This document shows positions 1-9,700 of a DNA stretch of 64,000 nt, one piece after another. Source of the DNA: Eudorina sp. 2006-703-Eu-15 (Eukaryota > Chlorophyta > Chlorophyceae > Chlamydomonadales > Volvocaceae); the NCBI GenBank assembly GCA_003117195.1, contig BDSI01000024.1:213237-277236 (forward strand). Direction: 5' to 3'. The first letter of the stretch is position 1. Each line of letters starts with the position of its first letter. The notes beneath the pieces are model-generated. The model was not told the DNA's origin and searched no databases. It was given only the letters and a program-made list of their open reading frames with translations. The position numbers were made by a program, and so were the translations under genes.

Positions 1-228
1 ACTGTCAAGCACGGCGCCGTGCATGGCACCAGCACCCGCAGCGAGTGTGAACAGCAAACAAGTGACGAGCGCAAAGGAAGCAAGGCTGAACCAGGTCCGC
101 CGAGCGGGTGGGGGACTGCTAACACTCTTCTGACGGCGCCCCAAACGAGCCCGCTTGCGCTTACCCTTGCGCTCGACGAATGACCGGGTCGAAAGCGGTG
201 GTGTAACAGGGAACGAGGCAGTCGCCAT
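1..228 (-). CDS. Partial second ORF of the retroelement, N-terminal membrane segment
   Basis: An ATG at 228 on the minus strand opens a frame that is uninterrupted to the window edge (76 codons). The N-terminus is Ser/Thr/Pro-rich, followed by a strongly basic stretch (ERKGKRKRARLGRR) and then a hydrophobic segment (WFSLASFALVTCLLFTLAAG) that would make one transmembrane helix. It lies 280 bp downstream of the gag-like ORF on the same strand, so it could be the start of the element's pol or another ORF. No enzymatic motif is reached inside the window, so its function is unknown. Confidence 0.45.
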   Translation of the reverse strand, partial: MATASFPVTPPLSTRSFVERKGKRKRARLGRRQKSVSSPPPARRTWFSLASFALVTCLLFTLAAGAGAMHGAVLDS

Positions 229-419
229 GCACGCTGACTCGATCAGCCGATCCAGCACCATCCCCACCGGCTTTGCCGCGGCGCAACAGAATGCGGTGGA
301 CGTGGAGATCAACGTGAGCAGGCTGGTGAGGAGGTACGTGAGGACACCCTTCCACATGCCCCAGCTGGCAATATGCCTTGGCAGAGACGTTACGCACTTG
401 GATGGCTGAGCTCCGTCCG

Positions 420-599
420 GTGAGGGAGATGCTGCTGGTGGCGGTGCGGCATCCCCCGTGGAGAAGTGCATGGGCTCGACTGACATTCTGGCAGCGTTGG
501 CTGGCTTTAGTGAGGGAGATGCTGCTGGTGGCGGTGCGGCATCCCCCGTGGAACAGTGCATGGGCTCGACGGGCATGCTGGCAGCGTTGGCTGGTTCCC
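420..599. repeat. 90-bp tandem duplication across the gag stop codon
   Basis: Two near-identical 90-bp units (420-509 and 510-599) begin with the same gtgagggagatgctgctgg. The gag-like ORF ends at 507, so one unit encodes its C-terminal residues and the other holds the stop and the downstream spacer. The duplication is a multiple of three and leaves the frame intact. Confidence 0.85.
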
Positions 600-3500
600 C
601 CCCAGATCGGAACCGTAGGGAGACGAGCTGTCCGTGGTCGCGCTAACACAGGCAACGGCCAGCTGCGCCGTTTTGTTCGTGCTGCCTATGACCGGTTGCA
701 TGGGAATTGTGACACGATATTCCGGGTACTCAACCAGGTTGGGGTGAAAGTGCAGACGCGGCGTGGGGTAGGAATCCAAGCCATCGCCCCACAGCTTAGC
801 TTGCTCGTTGCCAACCAGGAGATGGAACAAGTGCGGTGCCACGTCCACCACCAGGGTCTGGGTGAACGGCACCCTGGTGGCGTGCGGTGTGCCCGGCAGG
901 AGCGTCAGGTAAAGACCGCTCACATCCAACTCGCCGCGCACACTGCATCCTAGCTGCGCAGAAGTTGACAGCCGGGTGTTTGTGGGTTTGATGGGCAGGT
1001 TGTGGGCGCGTGCTACCGACGTGGGAATGAGGCTGGCGGTTGCCGCAAAATCACGAAGTGCAGGAACATGCATCTGCCGGCCATCACGCTCAATGGCACA
1101 GGCCTGCTTGGGGTAGTAGTACATGCCCGCCGGCGTGGTAAGGTACCGCGCGGCCAGAGGGTTGCGTCGTAAGGCAGTCTCACGCTCCGAAACGGGAATA
1201 GAACTCAAGGTCCGCGGGGGCACCGACGCAGAACCCGCGACCTCGTAGGCAAAAGTATCAGTGGAGAAGTGCTTACTTACGACGCTTGACATGGTCTGCC
1301 CCCCCTGACATGAGGGACTTGTCAACAAGCTGATGCCCTGCGGCGTTACATGCGTGGCCAGCTTTGGTACCACCGACTGTGCATCGTCCTGCGTCGTATC
1401 CGGCACGGAAGCGGGCTCACTGCCACACGTGGCTGCGGCCACACTGGAGTCACCCGGGACTGGCACGGGTTCCTCAGCAGCCGGCGCCTGAGCGTTCACC
1501 ACGCACTTGGCAAAATCGAGCACACTCATGCGCGACAGACGCTGAATGGACACATCGTCTGAGGGTGGCAACGACGGCTTTCGCACAGGTTCCTTGGGGA
1601 CCGCAGGGACAGGGTACCTATCTGCGTCAAGCGGCTGCGGCTCGAAGCTCTTAGGCACCTGCTGCCTCGCCGCAACTGCGGCTGCTCGTTCCAAGACAGC
1701 CCTGACGGCGTCGGGGGTGCTCTTGGCGAGCTCCATGGCCGCGGCAAGCTGCTGTTCGGTGTAAGACAAAAAAGTGCACGGTTCGCGAACCTCCGATACG
1801 CGTCCGTATGGGTAGTAGCTGGGCAAATCCAGGAACGTGCGCGACTCAGAGCTGGGCCCCGGCAGCTCCGCCTCCGCACAGGCGAGCGCGGAGCTGCTGG
1901 AGGCTGAGACGTCATCCAGCTTGAGGGTAACAAGCGCGGACGCTGACTGGTAATCGTCCTCAGCGAAATCATCTTCCTCGACGCACGCGGCGGCCGCCAC
2001 CTTTGGGGCTTTCGCCTTCTGCAGCTCGAACAGCACCTGGAGGGCTGGGCTGCTGGGCTTGAAGCCCGCGGGCGCGAGCTCCGGATGCTCGATGAAGCAC
2101 CGGTCACGCAAGTGACCGGATAGGAAGCAGAAGTCACAATGCAGCTCGCTGCGAGGGCGCCGCGGCCCACCCTGCTGGCCCTGCCGGGGTGGGACAGAGC
2201 CACCCGATCCGGATGGGCCAGCCCCAGCTACCGCGGGACGGCGCGGTTTCTGGGCTGGGTTAGGCTGCGCGGGCTTCTGGTTTGCTGCGGCGCTTTGCGT
2301 CAGCAGTGCGACGAGTTGCTGCACGATCCCGTCCGCCGCACCGGTTGAGACCATGGCGGGACGGGACCGGACCTGGCTCTGGAGCACGCGACAGTCAGCA
2401 GTGGTGTGGCTGGTGTTCCAGCCGTGCTTCTCGCACAGGAACATCCCCTTTTTGTCAGAGGACCCCTTCTGCTGCGTCGTGCGCGGCTTGTCCGCCTTCT
2501 CGGTCTTTTCCGCACGCTTGGCTGCGCTCGTGGGCTTTCGCTCATCCGGGCTAAGGTTCTCCCAGATGCGGTCCGCATCCATGACGGTCTGGGCCATGCG
2601 GTTGTACCAGTCCGTGCGCGGGTACCGCATGAGCTCGCGCCTAACGTGTTCGCGCACGGTCGGGTGCAGACCCTCTACGAAACGCTCCGCCAGCTGATAC
2701 GTGCTGACCCTGCCCGCTAAGCCGGCGTGCAGGGTTCTAAGGCGTTGGTAGTAGTCGCTGGGCTTCCCGTCACCCTGAACGGCGCTAGTGAATTCGCCGT
2801 GATCCGCCTGCTCGGCCTCAGCTTTGAAATGCTCAGTAAGAATATGCTTGTAGTAATCGAACAGCTGCCACGCGGTAGCCACGGGAGCGACAGGAGCGAC
2901 GGGCTGAGCGGCAGGCACGCCCGCAGCGGGCGCCGCTGCGGGAGCCTGCTGCGGTTGAGCCGCTTGTACGTGCGCGGCTGCATCGGCTAAGAAGGTGCTC
3001 TTCTTTGTGCCCCACCAGTCCGCATGCCTACTGTGGGGCTTCGGCAGGCTATCTAGCACTTGAAAGAAGGTGGCCGGCGTGACCGACCCGGCGCCGCGTT
3101 TCAACTCTACATCCACCAGCGCCTTTTGTTTCACCTCGTGTAAGAACCCATCCACACCCTTACAGTGAAAGGGTTCTAGTACGGGAAAGCTACCGCCACT
3201 CATGTCTTCCCAGTCGTACGGCTGAGGAGGTGGCTGTGTATGTCTAGGCCGCGTAACAAACTCAAGGAACTTGGTCCACTGACTTGCGAGATGCTTTTGC
3301 TGCCGCGCGAATACAGAATTGCTAGGGTTAACAGAAGTACCAGCCCGCCCGGCCCCCGACGGAGGAAGAGCAGCTACGCCGGACCCGACGCCCTGACTCC
3401 CTCGTAAGGAACGACCCGACGCAAGGGCTGATGAAGGCCCACTATCACCCTCAGGATCACCCGAGCCTGACCCACCCGGAGACCCTGATGCTGAAGTCCT

Positions 3501-3655
3501 CTTAAAGTCCTTGCCCTCCCTGGAACTTACTTCCTGCGCGTCGCGCGCGGAGTTGGAGCGATATAACTGATTGGTGGCGCCACGTGGCGGGTTGCGGCGC
3601 AGGGGAGCTGAAGAAGGTCCAGAGTCTTGTGACGAATCCAGATTAATACCGAAGT
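507..3655 (-). CDS. Gag-like retrotransposon polyprotein with CCHC zinc knuckle
   Basis: The minus-strand frame is open from about 3655 to the stop at 507. The first ATG in frame is at 3203 (898 aa), but sequence upstream stays open and protein-like, so the true start or an upstream exon is probably earlier. A C-x2-C-x4-H-x4-C zinc knuckle (CDFCFLSGHLRDRC) lies in the middle after a basic, Gln/Lys-rich region, as in retroelement Gag. The C-terminal third has an aspartic-protease-like block (ALRDFAATASLI, later HLLVGNEQAKLWGDGLD) in the order of a retropepsin. The usual D-[ST]-G is changed to D-F-A, so activity is doubtful. No reverse transcriptase is seen in the window. Most likely a Ty3/gypsy-like element, possibly decayed. 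Confidence 0.7.
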
Positions 3656-4001
3656 CCCGTTACACGGTGCCAGATGCCAGGTCCAGCGCCAATATAGCCA
3701 AAAGAGCAGCCACTGAAGTCTTAAACCCGTACAGTTCGATTCCAACTCAGAACAGCCACAAGGGCCTCACAATCGTACAGTTCAATGCCAAATCTGAGCA
3801 GCCGTGAAGGTCTTATGCTCGTACAATTCGTAATATCCTACTGTGACGGCGCGTCGAGGGACGCCCGAGGCCTGAATGGCAAATCAATCCTGCTCACAGG
3901 CAGAACGCCCGACACGGCCAAGTCGGCCCGCGACCCCTATGCTGGGCCTACGGCGAGCACCACTAGGTGATCACACCTCCAGCGTCGCTCACACTCGCTC
4001 C

Positions 4002-4558
4002 TTACTGAGCCATGGGCGTGGAGCCCGACGAGCCTAAGTTGAACGGCGGCGAAGGCTGGGACCCGTGAGGGCCCGGCGCAGGCACAGGTGGTGGTGCGTT
4101 ACTGGCAGGAGGCTGGCCGGCGTGGTAAACCAACACGGGCAGCAGCTGGGAGTAGGGACCGATCGTAAAATAGTCGTACCCGCTAGGAGCGGGACAGGCC
4201 GTACCCTCGTTGTATTCGAGGTATACCAGGCGACGGATCCGTGCTAGTCCCTGCTGTTGCTGCACCGATGCGGTCGGTACCGTGAAACCGTGGGCCAGCT
4301 GGTTCCAGCCTAAGGCAACCTGACTGAACCCGTTAACGTGTACGAACGCCGGCCCAGGGCCAGGGAAAGGGCCACCCGCGCCTCAATGATGTTCGTCGGC
4401 GGCTCGTCGCCGTAGGGTCCTGGCTGGCGAGGAGGAGGGTGGGACGGTGTACCACCAGACTCGTCCTGATTGCGGTGCTGGCGTTTGTGGGACTGACGGC
4501 CGCCGGATCCCGCGCCGTGAGTGTACTGCACTGAAGGCGTAACACAGAAGCAACACAA
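4002..4558 (-). pseudogene. Frame-disrupted protein-like fragment upstream of the gag ORF
   Basis: Two adjacent minus-strand frames look protein-like and seem to continue each other. Frame one runs from 4558 to about 4350 (Gly/Arg/His/Pro-rich, then NIIEARVALSLALG). Frame two runs from about 4390 to the stop at 4002 and includes GLARIRRLVYLEYNEG and a Pro-rich tail ending STPMAQ. The switch near 4350 suggests an indel, or less likely a missed intron. The fragment lies about 350 bp upstream of the gag-like ORF on the same strand and could be an earlier structural ORF of the same element. Not recognised as a known family. Confidence 0.35.
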
Positions 4559-5928
4559 ACTACTTTAGAAATGATGGACCAATTCCTGGTGCAGGTGAAC
4601 AACTGAGGACAGGCAAAACAAGCTGACGACTCGGACACTGTAGATCCAATTGCAAACGGTTCAGACCTCCTAATCGATAAAATCAAAATGGCACACCCGG
4701 CTGTGCGTAACACAGCAGGAAATAAACGAGTGACAGGAGGACAGGCTCCTAAGTGTTGCGGCGATGGCAACGTTCGACCTACTGATCAGGCAGGTGAATT
4801 GCGCGGCACGGGCGCGCTGTATGGCTACCTAAAAGGACAGCTTCTTAGATGAAAATGATGACGGGCTTACCGACGGAACGAGCAGCCCTCTGCACCCTTT
4901 GGGACGGAACCTCGAACAAGGGCGACGACAAAACAAAGCCGAAATCTGCGCGTCCGCAGACCCGGACCCCAGAATCACTCACTTTGTTTTTCCCTTCTTG
5001 AAGCCTTGACGGCTTTTCGGCTGGGATGCGGTGTTAAAAGGGAATGGAGGTGCAAGCGGACGACCACAAGCTTCGACGACGAAGAGCTGTTGCGAAGGCA
5101 CACCACGTGCGCTCGCACAGCGCTGCAAAGCAGAAAGCTGCAAGTCCCCTTCTCACCGCGCCGGCTGTCACAACAGAGCGTGAGGATCGCGAGTTCCCAC
5201 GCGCTGAGCTGCCGGTAAGAGATGCCAATGTGAGTAGTGTTGTGATCAGGAGCAGAATACTTGTGCGATCAAAATGCACAGGGCCTTTAGTCTAGCTCAG
5301 AGGACGCTTACAATCATCCAGACAGAGCCGAAAAGCGATGCTTACCAGCACGCTTTTGGCTAATAAGCGCAAACGCAGACGTACGACCTCGCGGGCTCGA
5401 ACGCCTCTCAAGTTCGTAAGGCCGACTGGAGTCTTACCGCAACGCGGCGCTCCAATACACACGCAAATAAGACGCCAAGATATACGCAACGGAATAAACA
5501 ACGCGAAGCAATTCACGGTTGCTACCTGATCCCAACTCACGAATCGAACGATCACTCTTTCCCGCTCGATTCCTCACACCTACGGACCGGTTACCGACTG
5601 GGCGGCGGTTACACCGCGCGCCATAACGCATCGCGACGGAACACCTCACTCGCGACAAAACGGTGGGCTAATGCCACAAACTAACCAACATAAATCCGAA
5701 TTAGGTAACTGCTGCTTGCTGCGCAGTAAAATGACGATGACACCCAAACGGCGCGACACCATAATAAAATGACATGATTTACATATCGTTGTTTTCCAGA
5801 TGTAAGAGTTTCTTCCTGTTCCATCCATAGGTGTTACGCGAGCCTGTGAGTGCCCGTATGCGGTCAGGTGAGCCGCGGGGCCCGCCCCTTGGAGCCCGCT
5901 TCGGGTACCTTCCTGCGATTTCGAGGCC

Positions 5929-5968
5929 TTCTCGGGGTCCGCTGCAACGTCCATTCATTCATTTACAG
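5929..5968 (+). repeat. Interspersed repeat tail ending in (CATT)n, copy 1
   Basis: Contains ggggtccgctgcaacgt followed by a short run of cattcattcatt. The same core is found at 6607-6649 and, reversed, at 46804-46846. A fixed unique core followed by a variable tetranucleotide tail is typical of 3' ends of LINE/SINE elements; that assignment is inference. Confidence 0.6.
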
Positions 5969-6606
5969 CTGCGTTGCAATTTCAGGATCCAACCAACCGA
6001 GGAGCACCAAATCTCCATACTTGTTTTGGTTTTGTCGTCAAACCGACGTTTTTCACGCGATCCACAAATCCAGAAACGTCCCAGGCTGGCCGATGGCGGT
6101 TGGAGCGATTGGTTTTGGCTATCCATGATAGCTACCGGTGAACGGACAAAAATTGCCGCATATTCACGTCTCCTTCAATGATACCGTACACTCTTTGGAT
6201 AGGATGAAACTTCACCAACAACTATCACGGTCTCTTGCCGTAGAGGCACAGCGGGCTAGGTTCGACCTCAAAACGGCAGTGACGCAATTTCACCACGGCC
6301 GGGTCGGTGAATGACCTGGCCACACGCGCGCATCTCGCCCGGTCAACATCGTCACATCGGCGATCTTGCCTTATCATGATACAGATAGGCGTACAGAATT
6401 CGACGCGAGACGCGCTCAGCCCGCGTGGCCTGGTCCTCAAACCAACCCACTAGCATGCCACTCCTGCAAACGATGTGACGCCCGGCCTTTTTTCAGTGCG
6501 TCAAATTCCAGGCAACGCAGCCGCGGTGTCGTGCTTTAGCAGGTCACAATCTTCTGCTCCGCAGCCGTACATACACTCTACTGGGGCTTGCTCTGGTATA
6601 CACCGA

Positions 6607-6649
6607 TGATCCCGTTGGGGTCCGCTGTAACATTCATTCATTCATTCAT
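6607..6649 (+). repeat. Interspersed repeat tail ending in (CATT)n, copy 2
   Basis: Contains gatcccgttggggtccgctg, then taacattcattcattcattc. It lies within 200 bp downstream of the P450 stop codon and so may be inside that gene's 3' UTR or just beyond it. Confidence 0.65.
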
Positions 6650-6796
6650 ACACTCGCCTTATGTTGGTACAGTCGTACATGCTGGCATGCATGCAGTACA
6701 GGAGGCCGTACAAGAGGCCGCAGAATGCCAGGCTGCCCTCGCCAGCATTTCAAAAGACCCTTCCACCCGTCGCCCATTCACGACGCACCCGCTGGC

Positions 6797-9700
6797 CTAG
6801 CGCGCCTGCGGGTACCGCCGTACAGGCCGTACCCACACGCCGTACTTGGGCGACAGAGTGATTCCGACAGTGGTTTTCAGCGGCACCTGCCCGGGCTCCA
6901 ACTCGAACCGCAGCCGCTGATACAGTCGGGCCAGAGTCACCTTGGCCTCCTACGAGATCCGATGTATGGTTCACATCCGGGAAATAAGGGAGAGGGTGGC
7001 GGGTCTTAAGGATCAGGACCACGCTTGGCAGCACACGGCAACCCGGCCGCGGGACAACGGACGCACACAGGACTGGAGATAGCCCGCAGGCATACCGTAT
7101 CAGAATCGTTGGACCCACCATCATGGCGAACTTCCAGCCGACGCACATGCGGCTGCCGTACCCGAACGGCGAAAATGCGTTCGGCACGCGAGCGCAGACG
7201 TCGGTGTACTGCGGCGAGCCCTGCAGGTTTACAACATGTACGACATGCGGCCCGGTCAGCGTTGATGGCGCGCCCCTCGAGGGTCCGTCCGTCAGGTACT
7301 TCTAAGAGGAAGGCACGCTGCCTGGACACATCAACTCGAGTACTAACTAAGGGTCCATCTTGTAACGGTTGCGTGAAGCCGAGTACCCGACAGCGCGTCG
7401 ACCACAGACTATTGAGTCTTGACCCAATCATACACCTTACGGTACGACGGTGGGCAACTGGACATCGCAACAGGCCAGGCGTTGTCTTTAGTGGGTGCCG
7501 GCTACGACCAGCGAGCCCCAGCTTATACCGTGTCCAAAGCCTCAAACATTATGTTAAATACTGCGGCACGGGTATCTACATTTCGTAGCACGTCCCTGAC
7601 CGGCAGCAAGCTGCAGGTCACTTCTGAAGCCTACATCTACGAACTGGACCTGGGGGCCGAACGAGCTCAGCCGCGACAAGCACAGCCTGCTTGACTGCTT
7701 CCTGGCGCGCACTTAGACGAGGGCTGCGCATACGGTTCGGCCCTGGGTGCTGGAGGGGCGGGTGCTCGGTTCGGGTCTGCTCTGCACCGCACCGCACCGC
7801 ACCGCACCGCACTGCACCGCACTGCACCGCACTGCACCGCACTGCACCGCACTGCACCGCACTGCACCGCACTGCACCGCACTGCACCGCACTGCACCGC
7901 ACTGCACCGCACTGCACCGCACTGCACCGCACTGCACCGCACTGCACCGCACTGCACCGCACTGCACCGCACCGCACATCTCACCGGCAGGAAGCGCTCC
8001 GGGATGAACTCCGCCGCTCGCGGCCACACGTCCGGGTTGTGGTGGGAGGAGAAGATGCTCATGAAGACCGGCGTGTCGGGGGGCACCGTGTAGCCGCCCA
8101 CCTGCGGGCCACCCGGGAAGGTGGGTGTCGGGTCGGGCCAGGGACTGAGGGACGACGCAGCCGCCGCGCGTGGGGGCCGTGCAGCCGCAGGGGAGGCAGT
8201 AGGTGCGGGCAGTGGCGCCCGAAACAGGGAGCGGTGCCCACGAATCGGCCCTGGACAGATACAAGGAAATCCTGCCGAACGTTGTCCCTCCAACTCAGAT
8301 GTCCCAATCGCTCAGATACTGCCGCACGGCCTGACACCGACGGTACCGTTGAGCCAGAGACGCCAGAACGCGCATGGTCATATGAAGCCACACACTAGCG
8401 GGCGTCACCTCTGGGTCAAGCCGGGTCGGACCGGGTGTGTATGATTCCACTCCATGACCACACAGCGGCGGTTTCCTGATCAGGCAAACGTCTAGACGCA
8501 CGCCGGGGCGACCGGGGCGGCACGTCGGTTGTGCGCTGCGCAGATCACAGAGCGGCCCCTTGCGGACGTTTGCAGGGGCCCCCGAGACTGGTGTTAGGTG
8601 TTAGGCTGTCCCAGGACTGGTGCAGCGACCGGTACGCCACCAGCCGACCTGGAAGGGCGCCTTGTCGATGCGGTTGGTGGCGTGCGCGGGCGGGTAGAGC
8701 CGCAGCGCCTCGTGGAACACGGCCTCAGTGTACGACAGCCGGGACAGGTCATCCTCAGTGGGCTCCCTGTACGGCAAAAGGGGGGCGGCGAAGGGACGAG
8801 GTGGTAAAAACACCACCCTCGACCGAGTTCACGAAGCCCATGGGGGAGGGCAAGTGCCTGCCTCACATAGCCCCGTGACAGATGGCCCGTGATGGTACTG
8901 GTCATTGCATTTCCAGGGCTCGCGGCGAGGCTCCCACGAGGCGTAAGGTCTTGGGACCTGCTCATGGCAAGCGTGCGTATTGGCATCCGTTACAATGATG
9001 ACCTGGAGGCACGTCTTGCTATCCAAAAAACGAAAGTGCACGACAGCCCACGCCAGCTCGCGCTCCGCCCGCCTGCATGCGCTGTGCGGCCTCCCGTTAC
9101 GGTATGTCCCTCATCAGTCATCACCGGTTGGGGCCCAGCACCGAGTCGATCTCCTCCATCAGCCGCGCCTCGACTGGTGGGTGGGTGTGTAAGGGACCAC
9201 AAAGGCAGAGGCCGGACGGGCGAATGATCCTGTCGAACGGTGCAATCAGTCTTATCAACACATATCGCCCACTGATTTGCCCACCAAACTGCATTATGTC
9301 TGGGTCCGGTGGTCGGCAGAAGTCTGACCCTGGGGATGGGCGCGTCGCTCGCCCAATCGTAAGCACCAACGTCGAGTAGCACTCGCCACCATATCTGTCG
9401 TACCTTCTGGATGGTTGGCGATGCAGAACACCGCGAACGCCAGGCCGTTGGCGGTTGTCTCGTAACCCGCCAGAATGAACGTCTGGACCTGCGAGGCCGC
9501 CCCCAAAGGCGATCGAGAAAACAGATCAATAGAGAAAACAGATCAGCAAGCCAACAACCACAGGCGCACGCGCCACCACCCCAAGCTACGCAATGGTACC
9601 CCATCAGGTGTTGTGTCGCAACCGCATCTTGGCGATGAGATGGGCCTTATCTTGTTTGTTTTAGGAGTGTTCGTTGGCGACGTAGTGGCCAGCCGTACCT

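Larger units (their letters stand above)
4559..6796. other. Region with element flank and two LINE-like tails, no gene seen
   Basis: No convincing coding exon was found. The stretch up to about 5800 may be the 5' flank or LTR of the minus-strand element, but no matching second LTR is inside the window. From 5800 on it holds two copies of a repeat ending in (CATT)n. The region next to 6797 should include the P450 3' UTR. Confidence 0.5.

Noticed and set aside
6225..6440. Possible tRNA B-box from ggttcgacc near 6258
   Set aside because: No A-box at the right distance and no cloverleaf could be folded by eye.
7618..8398. Long open frames on both strands across the CAC/GTG-rich array
   Set aside because: They are created by the perfect 10-bp repeat, which has no stop in any frame; the region is a P450 intron between two phase-matched exons.
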